From: Undaria pinnatifida
Taxonomy: Eukaryota; Sar; Phaeophyceae; Laminariales; Alariaceae
NCBI GenBank assembly: GCA_012845835.1
Contig: JABAKD010000002.1
Coordinates: 7,000,603-7,064,602 of the forward strand
Direction of reading: 5' to 3'
DNA: 64,000 bases
Part shown: piece by piece, positions 44,192-55,092 of the stretch
Numbering within the stretch: the first letter of the stretch is position 1
Layout: each line of letters opens with the position of its first letter
The notes under the pieces: generated by a model
The model's database searches: none
The model's input: only the letters and a program-made list of their open reading frames with translations
What the model was told of the DNA's origin: nothing
Position numbers and translations under genes: made by a program

Positions 44192-44600
44192 CGATGCGTG
44201 CTACGATAGAGGTGCACCACTTTTTTTCTGAGGTTTCCCAATTTGGGGAGCTTGAGACCTCTCCCAAAAACTGATTTTTGGAGAAAAATAAAACTGCAAC
44301 CGGATGAAACTCCTATGGCGTAGGTTTAGGTCTAGACTTTACACAACGAGAATCGTGAAAAAACAAAATAATTTAGTCTATTACGGGGGACCATAGTAAA
44401 TAGGACCAAATATTGTTAGTCAAAATAGGGAAATATATTGGTTTTTGTGTGTACCGTAGGTCCTATTTACTATGGTCCCCCGTAAATAGTCTATCCAATT
44501 TCCGACGATTTTGGGTTAACGAGCCCCGTCGTCCAGAAACAATTTCAGACAAAAAAAAGTGCTTGCTACCTCTGTCGTAGCATGCGGCTACCGTAGGTAC
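44192..44600. mobile_element. MITE R4 copy, split by a nested element
   Basis: Left end gcgtgctacgatagaggtgc then caccacttttttt; right end aaaaaaaagtgcttgctacc then tctgtcgtagcatgc. Interior has caaccggatgaaactcc, ggcgtaggt and tttccgacgattttgggtt. The element at 44382-44486 has inserted into it. Confidence 0.8.
44382..44486. mobile_element. 105-bp palindromic element with 8-bp target duplication
   Basis: Inverted repeats of about 26 bp without mismatch (tacgggggaccatagtaaat... on the left, its complement on the right), flanked on both sides by TAGTCTAT (44374-44381 and 44487-44494). An 8-bp duplication is typical of hAT-type insertions. Too small to encode anything. Confidence 0.85.
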
Positions 44601-44739
44601 CTGAAAAGAGATTTTTTGTTGTCGATACGGCAAGCTCTCACCGACGACACTCGTCGAGAGATTAGCGGCGAAGTTCCAAGGGATGACAATCTGGATGATG
44701 GTGAGATAAAAATCAAATTTTAATAACTGTAAAAACAAG

Positions 44740-44855
44740 CGGCCCCGGTGTATTACGCACCTTGCAAAGATGAGTATCGACCCCAAGTTTATCGAACAGG
44801 CGCACATGGTCCGACAGAATGATGCGCAGCGTACCATCGGCCGGAGACCATGATG
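44740..44855 (+). other. second copy of the ttgcaaagATGAG leader
   Basis: ccttgcaaagatgag opens MSIDPKFIEQAHMVRQND and a stop at about 44852. Same leader as at 22046 and a similar peptide to 58242. Not called a gene. Confidence 0.45.
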
Positions 44856-46350
44856 CGTATCTACGGCTTACTTAGCGCATCATCACGAGCGGGTCGAAAT
44901 GTAATCCTGCATGCCAGCTTATTATCATGTACGTACGTCACACCACGTACGTACAGCTGGACCGTGGACGGGCACCACATTTCACATTACAAGGTTACAG
45001 ATTAGCCTTCCTTTTCCTGAGGTAACAACATCACAAGCAAGGGACGGCGCGTGTACGGACGGCAACTAGCTGTCTACCACCAACACCAGCAGTCTGATCC
45101 GACCGCGATCCGATCACATACTACGTACCGCCACTCCCCACACCACGGTTGAAAAAAAAACGTTCCAAAATCGCACGCAAAACGGCACAGCAAAACTCTG
45201 CCTGCAGAAAAAGGATCATAGTCCCTCCCCTCTCCCCACCCAACAACCAAAGCTGGCCTGCTTTGGCGGTCGAGAAAGTGGGATAATATTGTACAGTGCA
45301 AAAAAGCAATGTGAGAAACGAGCAATGAAGCCTCGCAACGTGTTAATCTCGATTAGGCCCTTTTGCATGCCCTGTGGGCCTCCCCCCGCCCACCCCTTTT
45401 GCCCAACCACCCACCCACCCCCGACGCCACGGCGAAACTTCGAAATTCGTTTTTTTTAGAAATTTCTGTTTGCCCGGAATTTTCGAGAAAAGTTCTATTT
45501 TCCAGATTTTTCCAAGAAATTTCTACATTCTAGGAAATCTCTGCCATGTCATCCGACAAAATTTTCCCACCGCGCACCAAAAAAAAAACACACCACACAA
45601 AAACGCGAGTAGGGAGCGTCATTAAAATTGTGTCCCGTCCCCGGGCATAAAGCCTCATTATCCCAAAACGCGGGCGATTTGCGGCGATGAAAGGGGAGGA
45701 AGCTGGATAATTGAGCCCCTCCGTCTTTCCCTCCCTTCCGCCTTTTGAAAGAAAGCCTGAGTAACAGAAACCCATGACGGCTTGACTTGGGTTTGTGCGC
45801 ACTGCTTGGTTCCGGTTATATACGCGCTTTGAATATACCAGTACGCGTTTTGGGTTTGTACAAGCTAAAAGCTACGTACGCATAACCCCGCTTCCCACCT
45901 TTCAGAACAAATATCCGCAGAGTGTAAGGTCGATTTCCATTCCCAAGGAAAATTCCAGTAAATTTATCGCGAGGGAGAAAAAAAATCTCCGGCGAAAGGG
46001 TGGGAGTGCGGGATGAGACATGACACGAGAGCCTTCCAAGACGACGACAAAAACGTAAACTACTCCCCTCCCATCTCGTACGGCGCCATATTCAACAACT
46101 CAACTACCCAACCATCACCAACTCAAATGAGAACGCATATTTTCATTCTTATTCTTAGCTTTGTTCCTGTGTTTGTTGCTTCGCTCGCGCGCTTCTCCAA
46201 CCGTCCCCCAACAACAAACAAAAAAACACAAAACAAAAACGAATAAAAACTGCAAAACCCACCACCGTCCAACCCAACGGACACCCAACGGAAAATAAAA
46301 AAAAAACGGAAAAACTCCAACAAATAACCCAAAAGCGGTTACATCTTTTA
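44856..46350. other. no gene; downstream flank of the phosphate carrier
   Basis: No supported exon. The 46.0-46.35 kb part is A-rich on the + strand and is the 3' UTR and flank of the phosphate carrier; tgtaa just after its stop on the - strand may be a polyadenylation signal. Confidence 0.4.
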
Positions 46351-48553
46351 CTAAGCCGCCACCGCGTCGGGGTTGACGAAGTTGAACTTAGATGCGCCCG
46401 TCAGGGTCATGACCGAGTCGTAGATCGCGAACTGTCCAGCTGTGAGGGTCCCGATCATGACACACCGAGGTCCCAGCCCGTTCAGGAAAAGCTTCTTGAA
46501 GCCGGCCTCGAAGAACAAGTTCTTCAGCCGGGTTCCCACAGACCCTGTCCCCCCCGCGCCCTCCTTGTTCACCATGGACAGCAAGGTGTCGGCAGGGTGG
46601 GAGATGACCGCCGCCGCCACCCCAGCAATAACGCCAGAAGAAAGCGAAACCCCCATCTTCGCGGCCTCCCCCATCTCCGACGGCTTAGAGCCCACGGCGG
46701 CGTAAATCTTCTCAGCCGCGTACCCCTGCACGGCGAACTTAGCCATCGTGTACGGGATCTGCTTAAACAGGATGGGCATAAACCCAGAGTAGAATCCCCT
46801 CACAACCCCCTCCGTTTTAAGAATCTTGGGCACCGCAGAGACAAGCCCGTTGGCGTAAGTAGGGTCGGATACGAGACGGATGCGGGTTGCCTCAAGGGGG
46901 CAGAGGAAGACGTCAGCAACAAATTCAGCAGTGGCAGCAGCCGCGAGGTAGATGGGGAGGCGGTTTTCCCACGCCTTCCTCGTGCCGAGAGCCTCAGTAG
47001 CCTTAACCTTGAACAGCTCAACGCCTCCAAACTTGAAGAAACCCTGGATGAAGTAGCCAACCACGGTGGGGCCGAGGCCGGTTGCCAGCGCGCCCACTCC
47101 CTCAGCCTGATCAGACATAACGCCGGTAAGAGGGGAGCGGCCGGGAGGGGTGGGGGGGGGCGTACTCAGGTATTGCTTGCTTTAGTCATTCGACCATTGA
47201 CCATGCATCCATTTCGAGGAGGAGGGGGGAAAGGGTGGTGTGCTCATTGTATGCACAGCCCTAGTCGTATGACAATAGACCCTCGCATCTCTATGATACA
47301 ATGCCAGGACGGAGCACGTTGGGTGTTCACCGAAGAGGCAAGACATGGCGCGCCAGCGTGAAGCGCCGTGGGGTGCTCGGCGAGTCGCACGAAGGGTGAG
47401 CAGCATCCTACTAACAGCCGCACCTCATGCGTACTTTCTTGCATACGGATGACAACTTTGGATCGATGGGGGGGGGGGGGGGGGAGGGGGGGGGGTCCCA
47501 AGCAAATACGGCGATTGACGGAAGACAACATAATACATTTTGACAGCGCGCGACACCATAAAACACTTCAAAACACGCCAGCTGACAAAAAAGCAAGGGG
47601 ATAGGAGAGGCCTTCTTCAGTATAAAGGACTTCGCCCCGCCCACCGCCCCATCTACAAACACACGGGAAATACATCATCTCCCTCTTCTCCCCTCTCACC
47701 GCTCAAAGTTTTCTCCCCATACACAACAAAAAAACACATCCACTTCGAGCTGTCCATTTCCGCCTCCCTCATCCTCTCTCCCCTTCTCCCCCCCCGGCCC
47801 ACCTTCACGAACTGCCCGCAGGCAGACCATTCCCCTTCGGTACTGGGTATTGACCCCCCCACAAAAACACGCCGTCTAGACATGATATACTTTTCTTCCT
47901 ACGTAACATAAGGTTCGACGCGTGCGTGATGTGTGTGTTGAATAATAAACAGATTTTTCCACCTTAAGAACCCAGCACACTTAGTGTCCGTGCCGATTAG
48001 TCAACCTAGGGAGACAAGAAAAAAGCTTTGTACTCGGAGTCACAAACTTTGATTACACGAACATCGCGTGTGCAAACAAGCTACCAGGCGCATACCGTGT
48101 ACTCATGCACGTGACGCCCGGGCTGTTTCCCGAAGCATGGCGGCGGGACCCTTGGCATTATTAAAGTCGCCAGCTTGCACCTGCCATCAATCGTGCAACC
48201 TCTGTCCGCTTCACAGAAGTTGAACTGGTATGCTTCATTTCTGAGCGAGCGTAGTGGACGGCGAATGCCGCCCGCGGAGCGAAGCGCCCTCCATCCAATA
48301 CATATTCAAAGTACAATGCCACCAAAAGCTTGAGTTCTCTACCGCCCCCCTCAACCTCTCAAGTCCATCTTACGCCGGCTCTTGGAAGGATGCAGTTCAC
48401 CTTTCATGCGACTCGCCGAACACCTCACGGGGCTTCGCGCTTGGTGCGAGCAATGCTTGCCTGGTTGGTGAAAACCCGACGTGCTCCGTTCCGGCATAGT
48501 AGGGGTGCGAGGGTCTATGGTCATACGACTACGGCTATACACAAACTGAGTAC

Positions 48554-48588
<35 letters not shown>

Positions 48589-48869
48589 ACCCTTCCAAAA
48601 CCCACAAAATCGCTAAATTATCCCTCTTCGAATTACTCTTTCCCATCTCCCTCCTTCCTCCCCCCCCCCCACCCCACCCTCACCTTTACGACCTGCCCGA
48701 AGGCGCCGATCATCCCTCGGTTGTATTGGACCGGGTCGAGCTGGATGCGCGTCTTAACGACATCAACAGGGCACAGCGCGCCGTGCGTCACGCCGCAGCA
48801 GATGCCGCCCGCGAGCCCTCCCTTAAGGAAGTGCATCGTGTCGAACGGTCCTTGAGCCTGGCCTCCCAT
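46351..48869 (-). CDS. mitochondrial phosphate carrier (PiC, SLC25A3 family)
   Basis: Inner-membrane carrier that brings inorganic phosphate into the matrix with H+ for ATP synthesis. Two exons: 48869-48684 (62 codons) and 47106-46351 (251 codons plus stop); donor aag|gtgagg, acceptor gatcag|gct, phase 0. The ~313-residue product matches the mature carrier length. Three Solcar repeats are visible: PVDVVKTRIQ (repeat 1, exon 1), PLEATRIRLV (repeat 2) and HPADTLLSMVNKE (repeat 3), the last being characteristic of PiC rather than other SLC25 carriers. GLGPTVVGYFIQGFFKFG joins the exons as in the family. The ATG at 48869 leaves only about 10 residues before the first helix, so a short upstream targeting exon is possible. 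The 1.6-kb intron carries two R3 elements in opposite orientation. Decayed copies of exon 1 lie upstream at 49.05-50.5 kb. Confidence 0.95.
47235..47485 (-). mobile_element. R3 element copy, with terminal G tract
   Basis: Reverse-oriented core (ggcgagtcgcacgaagggtg, gcgtgaagcgccgtgggg, cggagcacgttgggtg) plus the extended end cattcgg-like tgcatacggatgacaac, then a 17-G run. Confidence 0.85.
48385..48586 (+). mobile_element. R3 element copy, with 31-C tail
   Basis: tgcagttcacctttcatgcg, actcgccgaacacctcac, cggcatagtaggggtgcg and gactacggctatacac in order, then cccc x31. Opposite orientation to the copy at 47235 in the same intron. Confidence 0.85.
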
Positions 48870-49050
48870 TTTTTATTTTTTGTATTTTTTTTTAATTGGC
48901 TGCAGGTTTTCCGTATGACAAGGGCGGCGGTAAAAGGAAGGATGAGACGAGGAGGTGGGGGGGGCGAGTTGACACGCTGTGTTTTGTTTTTATCGCAAAT
49001 TGTTACGGTTTTTTTATATTTCATGTTGGAGCTTGCTGCCCGGTTTCAGG

Positions 49051-49105
49051 AATAAGGAGGGGAGCTGTCCTATGACGAAGTGCACCGTGTCGAACGATCC
49101 ACACC
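49051..49105 (-). pseudogene. echo 1 of phosphate carrier exon 1
   Basis: On the - strand GSFDTVHFVIGQLPS corresponds to GPFDTMHFLKGGLAG of exon 1. Homology ends after about 15 codons and runs into a segment (ctccaacatgaaa...acaaaacacagcgtg) that is also found beside echo 2. Confidence 0.75.
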
Positions 49106-49175
49106 TCCGACAGAACACACCATTGTTCATGATCTGTCTTTCCCGGAAGGTAGATCACAGGACCATTTGTTCTCC

Positions 49176-49349
49176 TTTTTCTCACACACATCTACTTTCC
49201 AACTTCTGGACAAGCCGTGGTCACAGGTGTCGCCCCTTCTCCCCCCCGGTTCTTGCCTTCAATTTTTATCGCGCACAGGGTTCAGCAATCCTACTGCTCG
49301 TCGACTTTTTATCGAGTGTTGCTAACTGGCGCTCTCGCGCTTTCCGCAA
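49176..49349 (-). mobile_element. SINE-1, 3' part, joined head-to-tail to the next copy
   Basis: Starts with a tttttctcacacac tail (A-rich on -), then ttctggacaagccg.ggtcacagg, and is cut at cgctttccgc by the tail of the copy at 49350. Confidence 0.8.
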
Positions 49350-49645
49350 TTTTTTCACACACATCTACTTTCCAGCTTCTGGACGAGCCGTGGTCACAAG
49401 TGTCGTCCCTTCTCGCCCCCGGTTTTTGCCCTCCATTTTATCCGCATGGGGTTCAGCAATCCCACTGCTTGTCGATTTTTCATCGAGTGTTGCTAACTCA
49501 CGCTGTCGCGCTTTCCGCGAGTCAACTTGTGCACAAGAAAAGTCTCCACGAATTCACACGAGTATGCACTCGGGGGGATTCGAACTCACGAAACTGACCT
49601 ATACCAGGCTCGAGGAAAACCTGATATGCCACCGGGGCGACCGGC
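49350..49645 (-). mobile_element. SINE-1, full length, tRNA-derived head
   Basis: Read on the - strand: gccggtcgccccgg, then a box A-like tggcatatcagg, then a box B gttcgaatcc at tRNA-like spacing (about 35-40 nt), then a ~220-bp body and a short A-rich tail. This is the layout of a tRNA-derived SINE with an internal RNA polymerase III promoter. The head cannot fold as an intact tRNA gene with certainty, so no tRNA gene is called. Confidence 0.85.
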
Positions 49646-49659
49646 ACACATGATCTACT

Positions 49660-49995
49660 GCACACATATGTCGGCGTTCCCGGAGGAGAAGTAGGTGAAC
49701 CTCGTCCCTGCTACAGTAAAAGGCCGGGGGTTCAAGCCCCACCGAGTGCATGGTGCTCATCGAGTGCATAGTGCTCACCGAGTGCACAGCAGTGCTCGTG
49801 AGGACTTTTTCTTGAAAAAAAAATGACGAGCGGAAAGCGCGAGAGCTCAAGTTAGCAAAATTCGACGAAAATCGACGGAGCACAACAAAGCTGAAACGCG
49901 GGAATGCCGAGTCCTATGCACGATAAAAATGAAGGCAAGCACCGGGGGGAAAGAAGGGGGCACCTGTGACCACGGCTGATCCACAAGGTTGCTGA
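49660..49995 (+). mobile_element. SINE-1, diverged inverted copy
   Basis: Box B gggttcaagcccc at about 49729, followed by a small expansion of gagtgca.gtgctc, then ggaaagcgcgag.gct, gacgaaaatcgac and cacctgtgaccacggct in SINE-1 order. Opposite orientation to 49350-49645, so the pair can form a hairpin. Confidence 0.8.
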
Positions 49996-50087
49996 GGGCA
50001 AAACCTATTAACGCGTTGAAGTAGAGAGCAAGAAGCGATGCTTATGAAAAAAAGGGATCTGCTTGGCCTCTAGACCGTGTAGCCCGG

Positions 50088-50218
50088 TGGGAGCAGTACG
50101 ATCTGCATGATCTAGCACATGTTTCCTGGGTTGGATCTGTACTGCACAGATCCTGCACAACGCCTCATAACGGCAGATAAAAAGATCTAGATGATCTACA
50201 ATAGATCGTGATCTGTCT
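50088..50218 (+). repeat. dispersed repeat shared with 7537-7690
   Basis: ggtgggagcagtacgatctg, catgatctagcacatg, ttgggttggat and acaacgcctcata match 7537-7690 in order; ends in gatctac..gatcgtgatctgtc as in the 41-42 kb region. Confidence 0.75.
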
Positions 50219-50500
50219 CAAGTGTGGAACGGCCCTTGCGCCTGGACTCATATTTCACACGTTTAACTCGTTTCACAACAATTTTGGAGAAAATCTTCTG
50301 GCTGCGGGTTTTTCATCACCACATCGGCCGTACTTGAAGGGGGGGGGGGTTCAGATGCTGTGTTCTGTTTTCGTTGAGAAATGTCTGGTGTTTCATGTTT
50401 GAGGTTGCTACCTGATTGCAGGGATGTGGAAGCGAGCCCTCCGTCGAGGAAGAACGCTCCGATAAACGGTCTTTGCGCCCGCCCGGTTATTGCTGCCGAA
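50216..50500 (-). pseudogene. echo 2 block of phosphate carrier exon 1 (two partial copies)
   Basis: 50425-50490 on the - strand reads AQRPFIGAFFLDGGLAS, matching AQGPFDTMHFLKGGLAG of exon 1. 50216-50250 is a shorter copy of the same start (agtccaggcgcaagggccgttcc). The sequence between them parallels 48880-49060 (gctgcaggttttcc..., acacgctgtgttttg..., catgttgg.gcttgctgcc), so the whole block, exon edge plus intron, was duplicated. Confidence 0.75.
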
Positions 50501-50634
50501 TCAAAGATTCGCTTCCGTGGCAAAGCTCGTCCTACGAAGTACCCGAACAGCCCAAACACAATGCACAACAGCACCATCACACATGACAACCACAATTGCT
50601 GTTGCGGCAGCAGCAAAACAGTAAAACACGACAA
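50411..50634 (-). CDS. possible first exon: membrane anchor fused to a carrier-like piece
   Basis: An ATG at 50634 opens a hydrophobic segment LWLSCVMVLLCIVFGLFGYF, then basic residues RALPRKR, then the echo sequence AQRPFIGAFFLDGGLAS, and could end at tcag|gtagca (donor near 50412). Either a chimeric exon created by the duplication or a chance frame; no family recognised. Confidence 0.3.
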
Positions 50635-50879
50635 ACAGCAAAACGTGGGGCCTTCGAACGAAACAACGTCTGCAGATGAAGTTATGATTCTTTCACAATA
50701 CAGAGCTTTCAGATTTCTGCTGTTCTCTCTGCAATAGCTGCAAAAAAACTACCAGAAACTTGAAAAAAAAAGCAAGCTGGAATCCGTCCAAAATGGTACC
50801 GAGGTTCCCACAGCGATAAAACCGAGGAGACATATCTAGAAAAAATATACTATCTGGTACATTGTTATCGAAACTCATT

Positions 50880-52030
50880 TTTGCAAGCTGCGTGTGGTAC
50901 TTGGATCGCGCGCGTTACGTGGTGTGTGTACCCTCGAGAAATACTCTACAGTACCAGGTACAAGTTAGCGCCGCCTGAACCATGACTGCTGTAGTAATTA
51001 ACTTGCAACAGAAACTCGCCGCTTTTTTTTTCCGGGGCAGTCCAGGGGAACCGTCAAAACTCGCCGCCTTTTCGTGGCAAGTCGAAGGCAGGAAGACGCG
51101 TTTTGTTGCGGTTTAACCATTGCATCCTTCAGTCGTGCGATACCAGATATGACACCATGGGTTCACGGCTGGTGACGTTGCTCGGCCGCTCGGTCGGCTA
51201 CGGTTATCTAAGAGGTCAGTACCACCACCACCAGCAAGAGGCAAGCAGCAGTATCAAAGCCGTGAAGAGCTGTCTCCATAACAGGTAACATAAAATAGTA
51301 CCTCAGACGTGAGCCCCATACACTGAGTTGGTACGTCACATCGGTATGGTCTCCATGTAGACCTGCACACAGCATACGTATGCGTCCACAGACCTTTGTG
51401 GGCGGTGTGTTGTGTACCGTTTGCGGTGCACTGTATACTCCCATATGTATCAGAATGTAGATGAGTGTCGAGGGTGCACAACCGACTGCTGGTGTGGTTA
51501 CCTGATGCGATAACGAATGACGTTGACGTTGTATAGCGAATGTTGCCGAACATGCAAAACTGATCAAATGTCAGATTCTGCCGTATGCATCACTTATCAC
51601 AAACCGGTGCATAAAACGAGTTGTTGTTGCTGCTTTCGATGGGATGATGTCATCGTCGCTGCTACACAAGGATTCGTTTTCGTTGTGCTTGTCGTACCTG
51701 GTAAGTTGGTCTTTCCTCTGCGTTCCTTTTCAAATTTGCGACGCTTCTTGTTTTTCGCCGTTTCAGAGTCCGCGACCACCTAATTTGTACGATACGATAT
51801 CTCTGTACGACTGAAGAATCAGGACTCATCAGGAAGGACTCTGGATATAATTAGGCAACCTAAGGCCAACCGCGACGTCACTCTCATCCGACAAATATAC
51901 CAGGTGCAGCATACCACGTGCACCGTCATACGGAAGCGATCGAAAACGGCGAATTCGCGTAATTACGCACGAGCAAGCATGTGACAGGTCTAGGTCGAGG
52001 TAACTGCCATCTATGCGGAAAACTACAAAC
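50880..52030. other. unassigned, no gene seen
   Basis: Mixed sequence without clear repeats or exons; the open frames are short and unfamiliar. Confidence 0.35.
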
Positions 52031-52039
52031 TGCTGACGT

Positions 52040-52168
52040 TTGTCAATTATTTATACCAAACTGGATTGAATCGTACAACATACTGGTAATTAAATTGACA
52101 CACGGTATGCTTGAAAATATGTGGAAGCGCGGTGAGAGCTGAAGCTTTATTTTTTCCCATCTGCCGAA
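52040..52168 (+). mobile_element. old SINE-2 fragment
   Basis: attgacacacggtatgcttg, aaaatatgtggaagcgcggtgag and aagctttattttttccc match the 3' third of SINE-2 in + orientation; A-tail lost. Confidence 0.65.
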
Positions 52169-52539
52169 GGACAAACCAATACCAAAAATACAAACCAGTT
52201 TCGGGGAACAAACAACGAGGGTTTGAGACTCGAATACTATTCGCAGCGTCAGCGTCAACGTCGCCCTGTAACTAGCTACTCGTACTGTTCTGTACTTGTT
52301 CTCACATTACTCGCATAATCAAGTCCGTGGTATCAGGACAGGCTCCAGCAACTCTGGAGCTGAGTACCCCAGGGGAAAAACACAAACCACCTGTACTAAC
52401 ACCACCCCGCTCAAATTCCACGTGTTTTGCCTCCAATAACGTGGGTGTCGGTGGAAACGCAGTCGACGACCACGACCACGACGACGCACCTACGTATTGT
52501 TCTCGCCATTTTTTGTATGGCATCGTAAAACTGTCAAGT

Positions 52540-52878
52540 TTTTTTTTTTTTTTTTTAATCCTCCGGCGGATGGGGAAAAATAAAGCTTTAGCTCACCACA
52601 CTTCCACGTATTTTCATACGCGTCGTGTGTCGATTTAACTCGGTTGCTTTCGCAGCCCAACGCTAGCTGGCGCACCCTTCGGATCCCATTGTGGGTATAG
52701 CGTAAGCTGTGTCCCTATCAGGGGTCTTCGTTACAACCCCGGCGGCGCAAGCTGCCGTTGTATACGGATGCCTGTGCACGTCGACCCGGCCTGTCCCCTG
52801 AGGGTCAGGTTCGGTGGAGACAGCCAACCGGAATGTCATCTTTACGGGTAGTGTGGGACTTGCGTAAGCTTACCCACT
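52540..52878 (-). mobile_element. SINE-2, full length, with target duplication
   Basis: About 340 bp with a T run at the left (A-tail on -), then aatcctccggcggatgggg, cacgtattttcatacgcg, cgctagctggcgcacccttc and an upstream part to acccact. Flanked by aaactgtcaagt (52528-52539) and aaaccgtcaagt (52879-52890), a 12-bp target duplication with one mismatch. Confidence 0.85.
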
Positions 52879-54248
52879 AAACCGTCAAGTATTTTCTCAG
52901 CAAGCGTGGTTGAGATGGTATCGCCATCCCTCATACTCAAACGCCAAGTAATTCGTGTCCCAAAAACACGTGGGCTATAATGGCCAACAAGACAGCGACG
53001 GCGGACACCAAGTCACTCGTAAAAAAGCGAGATTTTTTTCTCATTTTCTAATTTTTGGCATGCTAATCATCGTATCATATGTACGTGTACTGCATGCACT
53101 GTGCATAATGACATTAATTAGTGTCGTCGAATTGTCCAAACGATGAATCCCGCTGGATGCGGCATATCTCTTCCCCGGTACATCATGTCTAGAGAACCAT
53201 TGATTTCGTTCGCGAGGCAAGTAGTCTAATACACCAACATCTCTCGGAACACGAGCCGAGCGGGACGTTGGGACCGAGCGATAAGTGGATGGATGGTTGG
53301 ATGATGCCCAATAGAGAAGGGACGGAACGGCTGCGTGTTTTCGCGTTTGGTTTGTGCCGCTTTTGGGCGGGTCTGCAGTAATGTAGCTGTACGTAGCTTA
53401 CGAGGTACCTCCAGGTGGTACAACGTTTTGTGCTGTTTGGCGTAACATTGGTAATGGGCAAGACGAGTGTCTCGTACGTTCTGCTGACTGTACGTATCTT
53501 TTCGAGACAAGGGCATAGAATACCCGTGCTCACTTGGTGCTGCTCGCGTGCTGCTGTATGGTAGATAGACCCTCTCCACCCTTTAAGCAACGTGATACAT
53601 AGCGCCCACTCAGCCGAGAGGGCTGGAAAAGTGAATCGATGGTCGTGTGACCTGGTCCTACCTGGCACGCTCACACCATCATCATCGTCATCGAAACGAA
53701 ATACGGGTCTCTTCGAACCGCTCGCTTTGCTTCTTTGGGAGATTCAGTTAATTTTGCACCACAGAACTCAAACTCCTGCCAAGAACATACGAGTAAAACG
53801 CAGCCTCTAGCGAGATCCGAGGCGGGTGCTCACGACAACAGAAAGGGGGGGAGAGAGAGAGCATTGCTCACGACGTACATTGATCTGAGTGCTGCCTGCT
53901 CGGTGCGGCGACAGACGGCTAGACGCTGAGAGAGAGGAACAACTACACGGCACGTTAGGTAGGACGTGCATCGTCCAACTGATTCGAGAGAGGATCGAGG
54001 AACATTTCTCGGGGACGTCACGTTGCTGTGTGGCGTCCGACAGAGTTCAGCAGCACGCGCGAAAACGACCGCGCAAGTGCGTGCGGCCTTCAGCGCGCGC
54101 AATTCGCGCAATCTCAGCTGCTCACCTCTTCGTGGGTGCCGAATAGAAGCCTGGGAACCGCCTGTGGTGGAACACGTACCCACCCACGTACCACCAAAGT
54201 CCTGGGTTTCAAATATCTCAAGGCGTGATATAAATAGGGATGGATCCT

Positions 54249-54470
54249 TTAATATCCCCACATGTACTCCCGAACTAATAATGCCGCTGCAGTAGAACAC
54301 CTGCCATTGAATTTTATTTGGCAGGGTTGCCGCAGCAGCTCTTATCAGCTCAACGTCGACGAGATTATCATGACTGACGGCAAGATCGACAGGACTAAGG
54401 TGCGGCGCACTTTTGACCCCACCGAGATTTGGCCTTGCTCACGTCTTGGACAAAAAAAGAGCGGCTGACA
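54249..54470 (+). CDS. weak exon candidate
   Basis: A ttatttggcag acceptor near 54325 precedes an open stretch with MTDGKIDRTKVRRTF then DPTEIWP, a charged, protein-like segment ending at a TGA. No family recognised and no partner exon found. Confidence 0.25.
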
Positions 54471-54881
54471 ATAAGTGGTTTTTGCGGCGTCCTATTTTTT
54501 TGTGCGATCTTGTTTTGATATCATAGCCTCTCTCCTGGCTGGGCTCCCTCAGAGGTCACCTACTGCTTGCGCTTGGTCATCTGAATGTACTACATACACG
54601 CTTAGATACGATCTCTGTCGCCTTATGCTTCTTGGGTAGAGTCCAATCCTGTCAAGCCCGCATGCTTGCTCAATCGGAAGGAACTCCGCATCATGTCACC
54701 ATAGCTCTGCTGGCGATGCCCGCCCTTCCAAGCAACAGACTTCATCAACTGCTGCATCATCAGCGTCAACATTCTTCCTCGTCCACGTAGACAGGCATCG
54801 GACTAGACTTGACGGTTATAGGAACGCATTTGAGATCAGCAGCAGCGGCACAGCTTCCACAGTTTGTCGGAGTTTTTGTAA

Positions 54882-55092
54882 TTTTTTTTTTTTTTTTTCA
54901 TCCTCCGGCGGATGGGGAAAAATAAAGCTTTAGCTCACCACACTTCCACGTATTTTCATACGCGTCGTGTGTCGATTTAACTCAGTTGCTTTCGCAGCCC
55001 AACGCTAGCTGGCGCACCCTTCGGGTCCCATTGTGGGTATAGCGTAAGCTGTTCCTATCAGTGGTCTTCGTTACAACCCCGGCAGCGCAAGA
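54882..55092 (-). mobile_element. SINE-2, 5'-truncated copy with perfect target duplication
   Basis: A 17-T run (A-tail on -), then the same body as 52540-52878 but only 211 bp, stopping at gcgcaag. Flanked by identical agtttttgtaa at 54871-54881 and 55093-55103. 5' truncation plus target duplication is the mark of LINE-driven insertion; the perfect duplication says it is young. Confidence 0.92.

Larger units (their letters stand above)
47107..48683 (-). other. phosphate carrier intron
   Basis: 1,577 bp with GT..AG ends. Contains R3 elements at 47235-47485 and 48385-48586 in opposite orientation, a 17+10 G run at 47468-47495 and a 31-C run at 48556-48586. Confidence 0.9.

Noticed and set aside
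49560..49645. Functional tRNA gene (box A and box B present)
   Set aside because: It is the head of a repeated element with a tail and body; a matching acceptor stem and anticodon arm could not be confirmed.
53189..54300. Two - strand frames of 156-161 codons
   Set aside because: No motif, signal or splice evidence; the + strand frames over the same bases are equally plausible.
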